The notes under the pieces were generated by a model. That model did not search any database and was not told the origin of the DNA. It was given only the letters and a program-made list of their open reading frames with translations. Positions 36,089 through 48,310 of a stretch of 64,000 bases of DNA are shown one piece after another; position 1 is the stretch's first letter; every line of letters begins with the position of its first letter. Source of the DNA: Psychrobacter immobilis (GTDB lineage Bacteria > Pseudomonadota > Gammaproteobacteria > Pseudomonadales > Moraxellaceae); the NCBI RefSeq assembly GCF_904846175.1, contig NZ_CAJGZM010000005.1, positions 1 to 64,000 on the forward strand, given 5' to 3'. The translations under genes and the position numbers were made by a program.

Positions 36089-36712
36089 ATGGCTGACTTA
36101 TCAACCTTAGCACGACCATACGCTAAAGCCGCGTTTGACTATGCCAATGAAAACGGGGTAGTAAATGACTGGGAAAACTTCCTATTCATTGCCGCTACCG
36201 TTGTCAATGACAAGTCGTTCAGTACTTGGCTAGACAATCCAGCTGTTTCTGCTGAGCATAAGTCAGCTGCTTTGGTCGATCTTTATGATACACAAGTAGC
36301 TAGCGCGAATGATTCTGCTTTTAAGCAGTTATTAGGTGAGACCCAAGGGGCTCGTCAAGACAGCAACGCCAGCTATCCAAAAGTATCAGTAGCATTTAGT
36401 AACTTCGTTAAACAGTTATCAGAGCAAGAGCGTCTGGCGCTGCTTCCTGAAGTTTATGAGCATTATCGCCGTCATAAGGCAGTAAGCTTAAAGCAGCTTG
36501 ACGCTTATGTGACCTCTGCTTATCCATTAACCGATGCCCAGCGTGATACGCTGCAAGCACGTCTTGCTGCTTCGCTCAATGCGAGCGTAGTGATTCATGA
36601 ATCGGTGGATCCAAGTCTCTTGGCAGGCGTTACGATCAAAGTCGGTGACAAAGTCATTGATGATTCGATGCGCGGCAAGTTACAACAGTTAAAAACACAG
36701 CTAACGGCCTAA
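36089..36712 (+). CDS. atpH: ATP synthase F1 subunit delta
   Basis: 207 residues against 177 in E. coli. N-terminal [15 protein letters not shown] and C-terminal [20 protein letters not shown] are standard; the extra ~25-30 residues lie near 85-105 ([19 protein letters not shown]), between the two domains. Connects F1 to the b-stalk. Confidence 0.94.
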   Translation: MADLSTLARPYAKAAFDYANENGVVNDWENFLFIAATVVNDKSFSTWLDNPAVSAEHKSAALVDLYDTQVASANDSAFKQLLGETQGARQDSNASYPKVSVAFSNFVKQLSEQERLALLPEVYEHYRRHKAVSLKQLDAYVTSAYPLTDAQRDTLQARLAASLNASVVIHESVDPSLLAGVTIKVGDKVIDDSMRGKLQQLKTQLTA

Positions 36713-36802
36713 TGCCAATCGTCAACGTAGCTTATCAAGCTTGCGTGATATAAGAGCATTTACGTCAGTGGCGGGTTATCATAAATTAAAGGAAACAAGG
36801 CA

Positions 36803-38347
36803 ATGCAACAATTGAATCCAGCGGAAATCAGTAACCTGATTAAGCAGCGCATTCAAGACCTTGATGCGGGTGCAACTGCAAAGAATGAAGGCACGATTGT
36901 CAAAGTATCTGACGGTATCGTGCAGATTCATGGTCTTGAAGATGCCATGTACGGCGAAATGATTGAGTTTGAAGGTGAAGTCTACGGAATGGCGCTTAAC
37001 TTAGAGCGTGATTCGGTTGGCGCAGTAGTACTGGGTGACTTCCTAAAACTACAAGAAGGTCAAAAAGCCTATTGTACTGGTCGTATCCTTGAAGTTCCGG
37101 TAGGTCCTGAGTTGCTAGGTCGCGTTGTTGATGCTTTAGGTAACCCTATTGATGGCAAAGGTCCTATTAATGCAAAAATGACTGACAAAGTCGAGAAAAT
37201 CGCCCCAGGCGTTATCGACCGTCAGTCAGTTGATCAGCCAGTCATGACTGGTTATAAATCTGTTGATACCATGATTCCAATCGGTCGTGGTCAGCGTGAG
37301 CTTATCATTGGTGACCGTCAGACGGGTAAAACCGCGATGGCTATCGATGCGATCATTGCACAGAAAGCTTCTGGTATTAAGTGTGTTTACGTGGCTATCG
37401 GTCAGAAACGTTCTACCATTGCTAACGTGGTACGTAAGCTTGAGCAAACTGGTGCATTAGAATATACGACTGTAGTCGTAGCTTCAGCGTCAGAGCCAGC
37501 AGCACTACAGTATATCGCACCGTACTCAGGTTGTACGATGGGCGAATACTTCCGTGACCGCGGCGAAGATGCACTGATTGTTTTTGATGATTTATCAAAA
37601 CAAGCGGTTGCTTATCGTCAGATTTCACTATTGCTACGTCGTCCGCCAGGTCGTGAAGCCTATCCTGGTGATGTATTCTATTTACACTCACGTTTACTTG
37701 AGCGTGCATCACGCGTAAACGCAGCGTACGTAGAAAAATTCACCAATGGTGAAGTGGTTGGTAAAACGGGTTCTTTAACCGCGTTACCTATCATTGAAAC
37801 CCAAGCCGGTGACGTGTCTGCATTCGTACCAACCAACGTGATTTCAATTACTGATGGTCAGATTTTCTTAGAATCAAGCCTATTTAACTCAGGTATCCGT
37901 CCGGCTGTGAACGCTGGTATTTCGGTATCGCGTGTCGGTGGTGCTGCTCAGACTAAGATTATCAAAAAGCTCTCTGGCGGTATCCGTACCGCTCTAGCTC
38001 AGTATCGTGAACTTGCTGCATTTGCTCAGTTTGCATCAGACCTTGATGATGCAACTCGCGAACAGCTTGATCATGGTGAGCGTGTGACTGAACTGATGAA
38101 ACAGAAACAATATCAGCCAATGTCTATCTCTGAGCAAGCCGCAGTTATTTATGCGTCAAACGAAGGCTTCTTAGCAGACGTTCCTGTTGAAAAAATTGGT
38201 TCTTTTGAAGAAGCTTACTTACGTTATATGCATGATGAGCAAGCTGACTTAATGAAAGAGATTGATGACACTGCGAATTATAACGATGATATCGCAGGTC
38301 GTTTAAAGTCCTCTTTAGAGACCTTTAAACAAAATCACAGTTATTAA
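36803..38347 (+). CDS. atpA: ATP synthase F1 subunit alpha
   Basis: 514 residues. Walker A GDRQTGKT (~170-177), [20 protein letters not shown], and the family signature [17 protein letters not shown]. Non-catalytic nucleotide-binding subunit of the hexamer. AAAGGAAACAAGGC precedes the ATG. Followed by a 236-base spacer with a large hairpin before atpG. Confidence 0.98.
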   Translation: MQQLNPAEISNLIKQRIQDLDAGATAKNEGTIVKVSDGIVQIHGLEDAMYGEMIEFEGEVYGMALNLERDSVGAVVLGDFLKLQEGQKAYCTGRILEVPVGPELLGRVVDALGNPIDGKGPINAKMTDKVEKIAPGVIDRQSVDQPVMTGYKSVDTMIPIGRGQRELIIGDRQTGKTAMAIDAIIAQKASGIKCVYVAIGQKRSTIANVVRKLEQTGALEYTTVVVASASEPAALQYIAPYSGCTMGEYFRDRGEDALIVFDDLSKQAVAYRQISLLLRRPPGREAYPGDVFYLHSRLLERASRVNAAYVEKFTNGEVVGKTGSLTALPIIETQAGDVSAFVPTNVISITDGQIFLESSLFNSGIRPAVNAGISVSRVGGAAQTKIIKKLSGGIRTALAQYRELAAFAQFASDLDDATREQLDHGERVTELMKQKQYQPMSISEQAAVIYASNEGFLADVPVEKIGSFEEAYLRYMHDEQADLMKEIDDTANYNDDIAGRLKSSLETFKQNHSY

Positions 38348-38397
38348 TTTAACGGGTTAAGCCAGTTTTGTTGTGGCTTTAGTGTTAGAGCTTATGG

Positions 38398-38443
38398 AGT
38401 GGCGCGTTGTCTGATAAGCTTTTATTAAGACAGCAGCGCCACT
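38398..38443 (+). promoter_or_regulatory. Large mRNA hairpin in the atpA-atpG spacer
   Basis: AGTGGCGC (38398-38405) pairs with GCGCCACT (38436-38443), and inside it TGTCT pairs with AGACA. A short internal loop separates the two. No T-tract follows, so it is not a plain terminator; an mRNA processing or stability element is the likeliest reading. Confidence 0.55.
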
Positions 38444-38583
38444 TTAGTCACAACTCATGGTCTATGGTTGCGTTATGCCATAAGATATTGATATATCGAA
38501 ATATTGTTAATAAAAACACTTTTTGATATTAAAATATTGTTGCATGCGCCAATGCTTTTTAACCCTCTTATATTGGAATCATT

Positions 38584-40949
<2,366 letters not shown>

Positions 40950-41053
40950 GTTGTATTCGTATTAACTAAAGAGTAGGTATAATATAAACCTTATATCTAC
41001 TCCTCAGTAATGCATCGCAGTTTTGATCGCGCTTTGATAGTAAGGAATTAAGT

Positions 41054-41470
41054 ATGGCAACATTACAATGTCGCGTCGTAAGTGCTCGTGAAGAGTTGTA
41101 TTCAGGCGAAATTAGCATGTTAATAGCTAGTGGTACCGAAGGCGAGATTGGTATATTGCCAGGTCACACCCCGCTTATTACTTTGCTAAAGCCTGGTGCA
41201 ATGCGCGTACAAACGCCTAACGGTGAAGAAGAAGTGATTTACGTTTCAGGTGGCGTGTTAGAAGTACAGCCAAAAATGGTCACCGTACTTGCTGATACCG
41301 CCATGCGTGCGCACAATCTTGACGAAAGTAAAATCGTTGAAGCACGTAAAAAGGCTGAGCAGATGCTGGTCAACCAATCTGATACTGTACAAACCAATGC
41401 TGCCTTGGCATCATTGGCGGAATCAGTCGCCCAGCTCCAGACTATCCGTAAGTACAAAAACCGTGCTTAG
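41054..41470 (+). CDS. atpC: ATP synthase F1 subunit epsilon
   Basis: 138 residues: N-terminal beta-sandwich (MATLQCRVVSAREELYSGE; GEIGILPGHTPLITLLKPG) and a C-terminal helical hairpin. Inhibitory/coupling subunit of the central stalk. AAGGAATTAAGT precedes the ATG. Last gene of the locus, with terminator following. Confidence 0.96.
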   Translation: MATLQCRVVSAREELYSGEISMLIASGTEGEIGILPGHTPLITLLKPGAMRVQTPNGEEEVIYVSGGVLEVQPKMVTVLADTAMRAHNLDESKIVEARKKAEQMLVNQSDTVQTNAALASLAESVAQLQTIRKYKNRA

Positions 41471-41524
41471 TCTTATGCTTTGTAGCAAAGGTTAATGTCT
41501 TTCTTTAATTCTTGCGACAATAAT

Positions 41525-41555
41525 AAAAAAACAGTCCATCATGGGCTGTTTTTTT
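41525..41555 (+). terminator. Intrinsic terminator after atpC
   Basis: ACAGTCCA (41531-41538) pairs with TGGGCTGT (41542-41549, one wobble), flanked by an A-run and seven T. Confidence 0.92.
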
Positions 41556-41600
41556 ATGCCTGTTCTTTTATGCCTGTTCTTCCAATAGCTAGTTTTTTAA

Positions 41601-41738
41601 TATAGTCAAAACATCCTAAAAACGCTACGGTATTGCTGATATCAATTTTTTGTAGCCTCTGTCTGCGCAGGCACAGCAAGCAAGAAAAATTGATATCAGT
41701 AGTGCGTGATGTATCGATATTACTTTTCACTGACTATA
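41601..41738. mobile_element. MITE-like 138-bp imperfect palindrome
   Basis: Ends in inverted TATAGTCA (41601-41608) and TGACTATA (41731-41738). The centre is a nearly perfect inner palindrome: CTGATATCAATTTTT (41636-41650) opposite AAAAATTGATATCAG (41685-41699), with CTGT-C-TGCGCA-G-GCACAG at the middle. No coding capacity. The terminal TA dinucleotides are compatible with a TA target as used by IS630/Tc1-type elements; I infer a non-autonomous element. Confidence 0.6.
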
Positions 41739-42277
41739 GCTAGCGTTTTAGCAATTAACGCTTTATATTTATTACAAACCAAACATTAACTATCTGAAAA
41801 GCTATTAGGTCATTAAGCATTTATCCATAACTAAACCAATTTTTATTAAATGCTAGAAAAGTCACTAGCGACAACCGTGATATATGGTTATATTAGGGAT
41901 TAGAAAGTACATTTTTAGGGGTCAAACCAAATCAGATTTTCTTGTATTTTTACTTTGCTGATTTTTGACCTCATTGTTAGGCTATAAGAGAACCACTATT
42001 ATTATATAAAATTTATCTTATGCCCTTTTATGATGATAAAGGGTATAATTTTTGGACGCAAACTAACGTTTTAATGGAGGTAGTTTATAGGTTTTGTTAC
42101 CAACTATAAGCTATAGTATAGGAAGCTGTGTGTTTAATAGTATACTGTGCTACCAAGTTTGTAACAGCTATACAAACATCGATTGCATTAGCTTACGGAT
42201 CGATTAAGTTACGGTGCTATTAATTTACCGCTCTTACTTTTACTGTTTTTAAATTAGATGTATTAGAGGATATAACA
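41739..42277. other. bfmR upstream region
   Basis: 539 gene-free AT-rich bases between the MITE and bfmR. BfmR is autoregulated in Acinetobacter, so its box should be here, but I cannot identify it with confidence. Confidence 0.4.
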
Positions 42278-42994
42278 ATGACAACGAATGACGAAGACAA
42301 CACCCCCCGAATCTTGATTGTTGAGGATGATGAGCGTCTGGCTATGTTGACCCAAGATTATTTGGTCAAGAATGGTTTAGAGGTAGCTATTGAAACGGAT
42401 GGTAATCGTGCCATTCGCCGTATTGTCAGCGAACAACCAGATTTGGTCGTACTTGATGTCATGCTTCCTGGTAGTGATGGGCTGACGGTTTGCCGTGAAG
42501 TTCGTCCACATTTCCATAACCCGATTTTGATGTTGACTGCGCGCACAGAAGATATGGATCAAGTATTGGGTCTTGAGATGGGCGCTGATGATTATGTTGC
42601 CAAACCTGCGCAGCCACGCGTATTGCTCGCGCGTATTCGTGCGTTATTACGTCGCTCAGAAAACGCGCCATCTGAAGACGTGCCACAGCGTTTAGAGTTC
42701 GGTGAGTTGGTTATCGATAACGGTGGGCGTTCAGTCAACCTTGGCGATGAGCTGGTTGATTTTACCAGTGCGGAATACGATTTGTTATGGTTACTAGCCT
42801 CTAACGCTGGTCGTATCTTGTCACGTGAAGATATCTTTGAGCGTCTACGCGGTATCGAATATGATGGTCAAGATCGCTCGATTGACGTACGTATCTCACG
42901 TATTCGTCCAAAAATTGGTGATGATCCAGAGAACCCTAAACGTATCAAAACGGTCCGTAGTAAAGGTTATTTGTTCGTTAAAGAAGGTAATTAA
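42278..42994 (+). CDS. bfmR: OmpR-family response regulator BfmR (RstA-like)
   Basis: 238 residues. Receiver domain with acidic pocket EDD (16-18), phospho-acceptor Asp60 (VVLDVMLPG), Thr in MLTARTEDMD and Lys in VAKP; C-terminal winged helix with SAEYDLLWLLASNAGRIL, DRSIDVRISRIRPKIG and RIKTVRSKGYLF. Nearly the whole sequence recalls Acinetobacter BfmR, which controls biofilm, envelope and stress tolerance. ATTAGAGGATATAAC precedes the ATG. A terminator separates it from its kinase. Confidence 0.88.
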   Translation: MTTNDEDNTPRILIVEDDERLAMLTQDYLVKNGLEVAIETDGNRAIRRIVSEQPDLVVLDVMLPGSDGLTVCREVRPHFHNPILMLTARTEDMDQVLGLEMGADDYVAKPAQPRVLLARIRALLRRSENAPSEDVPQRLEFGELVIDNGGRSVNLGDELVDFTSAEYDLLWLLASNAGRILSREDIFERLRGIEYDGQDRSIDVRISRIRPKIGDDPENPKRIKTVRSKGYLFVKEGN

Positions 42995-43039
42995 TATTTC
43001 TTAGTAGATGCAAATATTTAGTCTGCATAAGTTTCTTAT

Positions 43040-43066
43040 AAAAAACCAGCTGAATGCTGGTTTTTT
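43040..43066 (+). terminator. Intrinsic terminator between bfmR and bfmS
   Basis: AAAAACCAGC (43041-43050) pairs with GCTGGTTTTT (43056-43065) around a 5-base loop, T-run following. Strong. Confidence 0.92.
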
Positions 43067-43222
43067 ATGGTTTAAATTTTAATTTTTGAACTTAAATGCT
43101 GCGTTATGTGGTTTAATTGAGCGATAATTATCGCTGTAAATTAAATGAGTCTCATATAAATAGTGCAGCAAATATTTAGCATTTATTAATCTTTTTTCTT
43201 TATTAGGTTGGTCACGGCACGT

Positions 43223-44908
43223 ATGTCATTAGTTTCTTCTCTTAAACACAGTATATTTGTTCGTATTTATGCCGGACTCTTAATCGTATGTTTGTGCGTG
43301 GCATTATTTGCCCAGCTATTGATGGATACCATTAATAAAGAACGCGTCCAGTCTTACCGTGAAAACATGGCAACGGGTGCATTTCATATCGTCAGTGAAG
43401 GCATTGCTCACCAAGAGAGTGAATCGCAGCGTGAGTATTGGTTGTCTGACGCTAGTAGTTTGTTTGGTGCAGAATTTAGCATTTTACCGATTGATAAAAT
43501 AGATTTTAATGCCAGTGAGCTGCGTCGTTTTGAGAAAGGTAATACCGTCGTTCGCTATATTGACCAACCGGTTTATGCCGATGTCTATTATCGCTTACCA
43601 GACAATCAAAATGTTTTAACAGCGCGTATCACCCAAGTGACTGAGCAGCAAGTACGGGCGATAGCTGTATTTTTACTCGATGATTTATCTTATCATGCAA
43701 CCTTATCCGATAAACGGTCGCGTTTGGCGCAGTTAGAAGAGAAATTTGCTTTTCCTTTAGAGTTTAGAGCAGTCAATACGCTCAATTTAGATCCTGATCA
43801 GATGGCACGTTTGCGCCGCGATGAGGTGGTCATCTTATTACAAGATACCAATACCAGTAAGAGCAACTCGTCGATTACGGTCGTTGTGCCCTCTGAAATC
43901 AATGATATGGCGATTTTAATTGGTCCGGTGCCGCTGTTTAATTGGTTCCCGCTGAATCTGATTATTAGTATGATTTTGATCAGTATGTTTTTAATCAGCT
44001 TGGGTGTTTATGCGCTTATTTTCCCGCTCGAACGCAAATTGCAACTGATTCAAGTCGGTGTTAACGAGGTTAGTAAAGGCAATCTTGATATTAAAGTGCA
44101 AGTTATCGGACAAGATGAAATTGCGCGTTTATCCGCGACCTTTAATGCGATGACGGCGCATATTAAGCGTTTGATTGAGTCGCAGCGTGAACTGACACGG
44201 GCGGTATCGCACGAACTGCGTACGCCAGTGGCACGTATTCGTTTTGCGGTCGACATGCTCGCCGATACTGATGATGAAGACTCACGCTTTATGCAGCGCG
44301 ATTATATTGATGAAGATATCGAAGCGCTGAATGGTTTGATTGATGAGATGTTAACTTACGCCAAGCTAGAAGAGGGCTCGCCAAAGCTAGATTTGGAGCC
44401 AGTAAATCTGCGTGAATTGCTTGAGCAAATCGAGCGTGAGACCAATGCCTTAGGCAAACCTATCAAGATAGTGACCAACTTGCCCAACGCTAAAGTAACA
44501 GCGGTTGCCGATAGACGTTATCTGCATCGGGTGATTCAGAATTTAGCCGGTAATGCCTTACGCTATGCTGAGAGTACCATTATTATTAGTGCTGGGATTA
44601 AAAAAGGCAATGCCTTTGTCAGTGTTGAAGATGACGGTCATGGTATACCTGAAGCCGATCGTGAAAAAGTCTTTATTCCATTTTCACGCTTAGACGATAG
44701 TCGCACCCGAGCCTCAGGTGGCTATGGTTTAGGCTTGTCTATTGTGTCGCGTATTGCCTTTTGGTTTAATGGTAATATGAAAGTGGATGAGAGCCGTGAG
44801 CTTGGCGGCGCAAGATTTGTCATGACTTGGCCTATTAAACCTTTGACCCAAGTCCTTGCCGCCGATGAGATCACCCAAGAGAAAAGCGCCCGCGATTTTG
44901 ATGTTTAA
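43223..44908 (+). CDS. bfmS: Sensor histidine kinase BfmS (RstB-like)
   Basis: 561 residues from the ATG at 43223 (the frame opens at a TTG five codons earlier). Membrane helix 1 (IYAGLLIVCLCVALFAQLL), a ~180-residue periplasmic sensor, helix 2 (NLIISMILISMFLISLGVYALIF), HAMP, H-box AVSHELRTPVARIRF (His ~330), N-box NLAGNALRYAE, and G1/G2 boxes VEDDGHGIPE and GGYGLGLSI. Partner of BfmR. No ribosome binding site is obvious, and a terminator precedes the gene. Confidence 0.85.
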   Translation: MSLVSSLKHSIFVRIYAGLLIVCLCVALFAQLLMDTINKERVQSYRENMATGAFHIVSEGIAHQESESQREYWLSDASSLFGAEFSILPIDKIDFNASELRRFEKGNTVVRYIDQPVYADVYYRLPDNQNVLTARITQVTEQQVRAIAVFLLDDLSYHATLSDKRSRLAQLEEKFAFPLEFRAVNTLNLDPDQMARLRRDEVVILLQDTNTSKSNSSITVVVPSEINDMAILIGPVPLFNWFPLNLIISMILISMFLISLGVYALIFPLERKLQLIQVGVNEVSKGNLDIKVQVIGQDEIARLSATFNAMTAHIKRLIESQRELTRAVSHELRTPVARIRFAVDMLADTDDEDSRFMQRDYIDEDIEALNGLIDEMLTYAKLEEGSPKLDLEPVNLRELLEQIERETNALGKPIKIVTNLPNAKVTAVADRRYLHRVIQNLAGNALRYAESTIIISAGIKKGNAFVSVEDDGHGIPEADREKVFIPFSRLDDSRTRASGGYGLGLSIVSRIAFWFNGNMKVDESRELGGARFVMTWPIKPLTQVLAADEITQEKSARDFDV

Positions 44909-44992
44909 TCTTTTTTTATAATGATGGTTAAATGAGTATTGATGGTTTGTTGAATTTATTGAAATCAGCTTAATAATAGAGGATAGCAAAGG

Positions 44993-45172
44993 ATGCCGTA
45001 TTTATTTGGTGGTTTGGTAGTATTGAACGCAGCAGCGCTCGGTTATTATTTATTTTTACAACAGCCGACCAGCACTGAGACGCTAAAGGCCGCGCAGGAT
45101 GAAATAACTCAACCTTTAAGCTTTACCAATAGTGCTGAGTATATTCCGCCTGTCATTGGTACTAGAAAGTAG
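44993..45172 (+). CDS. Small single-pass membrane protein downstream of bfmS
   Basis: 59 residues, with AGCAAAGG two bases before the ATG and a weaker AGAGGATAG further upstream. The N-terminus (MPYLFGGLVVLNAAALGYYL) is a membrane helix, followed by a polar tail ending in PPVIGTRK. No family recognised. It lies 84 bases after bfmS, so may belong to its transcript. Confidence 0.6.
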   Translation: MPYLFGGLVVLNAAALGYYLFLQQPTSTETLKAAQDEITQPLSFTNSAEYIPPVIGTRK

Positions 45173-45188
45173 GTTTTTTAAGCTTTAT

Positions 45189-45223
45189 AAGTGCTAAGTG
45201 CTAAGTGCTAAGTGCTAAGTGCT
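45189..45223. repeat. Five perfect AAGTGCT heptamers
   Basis: AAGTGCT is repeated five times head to tail just after the small membrane protein gene and before the convergent kinase gene. A seven-base perfect array is prone to slippage, but here it is intergenic. Confidence 0.9.
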
Positions 45224-45262
45224 AATTGTCCGAATCTGGTCTTGTCTGCTATTCGTTATTAT

Positions 45263-46735
45263 TTACGGATTATTAATACTATCAGCAGCGATAGATGAGT
45301 TATCGCTGCTGATATCCAATGACGGCTCACCTGCAACTTTAGAGATGAGTGGGATACGGACACAAACTTGTAGCCCGCCATCTGGATGATTAATCGCTTC
45401 AACTGTTCCATGATGCAAGCGCGCGATACGGTCGACAATCGCCAGACCTAAACCACTACCTTGCGTGGTACGGGCTGATTCGCCACGCTCAAACGGTTGC
45501 ATAACACGCTCTAACTGGTCTTCTGCTACCCCATCACCACAGTCTCTTACACATATCACCAATTGCTCTTTTGCTTCTTTATTGACCTCGTTTTCACTCA
45601 CCACATCGTTGTCTTCTACTACTGTTTTTTCTATAAATGTCGGTATGACGGTCGCTGATAAATAAATCGGTGCTTTGCCATAACGCTTGGCATTATTAAC
45701 CAAATTGATAACCAGACGCTTAATAGACATCGGCCGGATAGGAACCATCTTGTGACATTCGGACTGGTAAATAAATTCCAGCGGCGCAAATTGCACCATT
45801 ATTTCATTAAAGATGGTATCTAAATTGGTCAGGCGTACCGGCTCATCGGAGCCGTCTTTCATAAATGAGATAAACTGCTCTAAAATGGCATCCATATCTT
45901 CGATATCATAAATCAAACCTTCACGAAAAAAATCATCAGGCAGCATCTCAGCGGTCAAACGCATACGGGTTAACGGCGTGCGTAAATCATGCGAGATACC
46001 TGCTAGCATAATCGTCCGCTCTTTTTGTGCTTGATTGAGGGTGGTAAATAAGCGGTTAAATGCCATATTAACTTGGCGTATTTCAGTCGGTCCATTATGG
46101 GTGGGTAGCGTAGTGGCATTACCCAAGCGGATATAGTTGGTCGCCGCCCGCTGCAAATACCTTAAAGGACGATTTAATTGGCGTGCTAACAAAATGATGG
46201 TTAGCAAGGTCAAAATAGGTAGACCTACTAAAAATAACCATAATAGCGCTGGGCTATACTGTGAGTAGTACACCACCGGTTCGCGAACCCAAAAGCTGGT
46301 GTCACGGCTGTCTTGCACCCACAGCTGCGGGGTCGGTTTAAACTTAAAATACACCTCAACCGGACGACCCAACTGCGCGCCAATTTCACGTTGCAATACA
46401 TCAGTGAACACGCCAACAAAGGCTTTATCTTCTATGGTTGGAAAATCGCTGGGATTATTGACTACCACCACATGTGAGTGCTGATAAATCCATTGCCGCA
46501 CGGCAGGGTCATGTTTCCAGTCTTGATTGACGCTGTGCATCAAACGTAATTCGCTGGTCAGATAGCGCGCATGATTTTTAAGCTCGGGTAAATACAGGCT
46601 ACGCCAAAAAAACAAAATCGATACCCCGACACTGATAATGACAATAAACGCCACCATTAAAGTGGTCAGCCAAGTGTTGGAGTAGGAACGGGCAAGGCGA
46701 CCTTTGCGTCGTGGTTGCGATTTTGGTGTGGTCAT
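45263..46735 (-). CDS. envZ: EnvZ-type osmosensor histidine kinase
   Basis: 490 residues. Helix 1 (LTTLMVAFIVIISVGVSILFF), periplasmic domain ~45-165, helix 2 (LLWLFLVGLPILTLLTIILL), HAMP, H-box AGISHDLRTPLTRMRL (His ~249), N-box RLVINLVNNAKRYG, and G-boxes VRDCGDGVAE and TQGSGLGLAIV. H-box and layout match EnvZ. A Glu/Asp/Val-rich insert (~355-375) enlarges the ATPase domain. No ompR lies beside it, contrary to the usual ompR-envZ order. Confidence 0.82.
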   Translation of the reverse strand: MTTPKSQPRRKGRLARSYSNTWLTTLMVAFIVIISVGVSILFFWRSLYLPELKNHARYLTSELRLMHSVNQDWKHDPAVRQWIYQHSHVVVVNNPSDFPTIEDKAFVGVFTDVLQREIGAQLGRPVEVYFKFKPTPQLWVQDSRDTSFWVREPVVYYSQYSPALLWLFLVGLPILTLLTIILLARQLNRPLRYLQRAATNYIRLGNATTLPTHNGPTEIRQVNMAFNRLFTTLNQAQKERTIMLAGISHDLRTPLTRMRLTAEMLPDDFFREGLIYDIEDMDAILEQFISFMKDGSDEPVRLTNLDTIFNEIMVQFAPLEFIYQSECHKMVPIRPMSIKRLVINLVNNAKRYGKAPIYLSATVIPTFIEKTVVEDNDVVSENEVNKEAKEQLVICVRDCGDGVAEDQLERVMQPFERGESARTTQGSGLGLAIVDRIARLHHGTVEAINHPDGGLQVCVRIPLISKVAGEPSLDISSDNSSIAADSINNP

Positions 46736-47167
46736 AGGAGTCCAAAAGGTTGAGCAAGATATTTATAAGGCAAATTTTTATAAAAGCCACCTATAAACAT
46801 AGCGTTTTTTATTGAGTTTGACATATAAAAAGTATAACGTTATTCATTATGACAAGCCTACAATTTAAAGCCTTATAACGCAGCTTTTTTGGCTGTGCGG
46901 TTCGATAATAGGGTTTGGTCTTAGCGTTTGCTTGTAGGATAGCATAATCAAATAGTGTGGTTGTTGGCTTTACCGATAGAATTGGTAGCCGATTTAATAG
47001 GGTGAAGCTCGACAAATTAACCAAGAATTATGAATTATGTTTTACATGCGTTGCTATTTAAGCTATTGTTAATAAATAATTAAATAAGCACAGTTTATGT
47101 TTTCAATAAAACAAGACTGTGATATAATTATGCCCTTTTTGGTATACCTGCGAAAGAGAGAATTCAC
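46736..47167. other. envZ-rpsP intergenic region
   Basis: 432 bases with upstream DNA of both genes and no supported gene; ompR is not here. The rpsP promoter is at 47100-47128. Confidence 0.45.
47100..47128 (+). promoter_or_regulatory. Promoter of the rpsP operon
   Basis: A perfect TATAAT (-10, 47123-47128) lies 17 bases after a weak -35 (TTTTCA), 40 bases before the rpsP start. Confidence 0.55.
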
Positions 47168-47437
47168 ATGGTTGTTATTCGTTTAGCACGGGGCGGTGCC
47201 AAGAAACGCCCATTTTATCAAGTAGTTGTTGCTGATCAACGCCGCGCGCGTGACGGTCGCTACATTGAAAACATCGGCTTTTTTAACCCACTCGCTAAAG
47301 AGTCTGAAGAAGCAGTACGCCTGAACATGGAAGCGTACAATGCGTGGATCGCTAAAGGTGCACAACCTTCAGATCGCGTTGCTTCATTAGCAAAAGCTTA
47401 TAACAAGTCTGTAGCTCAAATTGAAGCAACTGCTTAA
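47168..47437 (+). CDS. rpsP: Ribosomal protein bS16
   Basis: 89 residues. N-terminal [20 protein letters not shown] and [13 protein letters not shown] are the S16 signature. GAAAGAGAG precedes the ATG. First gene of rpsP-rimM-trmD-rplS, as in most gammaproteobacteria, here with rather wide gaps. Confidence 0.98.
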   Translation: MVVIRLARGGAKKRPFYQVVVADQRRARDGRYIENIGFFNPLAKESEEAVRLNMEAYNAWIAKGAQPSDRVASLAKAYNKSVAQIEATA

Positions 47438-47632
47438 GTTTTGGCTACTAAGTACTAATAGCGTGATGTTTGCGTTTATTAGTCGACTTTAGAAAACATA
47501 GCGTAACTGGTCTGACCAGGGTGCGCCATTAACTGTTTATTACTTTTGATTGCATTTATCGCTTTTGATTGAACTGTATTCAGTGCCGCGTTTTTAATCA
47601 TTGCTGTTTTAGTCATTGTTAGGTTAGCCGTT

Positions 47633-48166
47633 ATGTCATCCGTTCCAAACGCTAGTGCACTTATGAAAATCGGTCAGCTAAAAAAGCCTTATGGCATTAA
47701 AGGCTGGCTGTGGGTATTTAGTGATACGGACGATCGTACGGCAATATTTGACATGCAGCCTTGGTGGATGAAAACTGCTACTGGCATGAAGCCTTTGACC
47801 GTAAAGGCTTGGCGTGAGCAAGGGACAGGTATTGTCGCTCAATTTGAGCAAATTCCTGACCGTAACCTTGCTGAGACCATGAATGGGGTAACCCTTTGGG
47901 TCGAACAAAACGTTTTGCCAGAAACAGCGGAAGACGAATATTATTGGTCGGATTTGGTCAGCTTGCGCGTGATGAACGAGCAAGGTGAGTATTTAGGCAC
48001 TATCACTGAAATGTTTGAAACCGGTGCCCATGACATCATGCGTGTAACGGCAAATTCAGACAGTTTGGATAAAGAAGAGCGCCTGATACCTTGGCATAAG
48101 CAGACAGTGATTAAAGTCAATATGGCTGAGAAAACCGTGCTTGTGGCATGGCCAAGTGATTATTAA
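47633..48166 (+). CDS. rimM: 16S rRNA processing protein RimM
   Basis: 177 residues: N-terminal KIGQLKKPYGIKGWLWVFSD barrel and C-terminal PRC barrel (YYWSDLVSLRVMNEQGEYLG; LIPWHKQTVIKVN). Binds S19 during 30S maturation. Second gene of the operon. Confidence 0.95.
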   Translation: MSSVPNASALMKIGQLKKPYGIKGWLWVFSDTDDRTAIFDMQPWWMKTATGMKPLTVKAWREQGTGIVAQFEQIPDRNLAETMNGVTLWVEQNVLPETAEDEYYWSDLVSLRVMNEQGEYLGTITEMFETGAHDIMRVTANSDSLDKEERLIPWHKQTVIKVNMAEKTVLVAWPSDY

Positions 48167-48310
48167 TAAGCGATTATTAATCAGTAATGGTTAATAATTA
48201 ATTATTAAGACAAGTTTTGGTGAGATAAGCTTCGGCTTTATCGTTAAAGGTTGTTGATAGTCACACCGATTTATTTAGCCACTGTTATCCATTGTGCAAG
48301 TAGAAATCCG

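Noticed and set aside
46809..47024. 71-codon minus-strand open frame upstream of envZ as a regulator
   Set aside because: No ribosome binding site or recognisable domain; composition looks like chance, and it is not an OmpR remnant.
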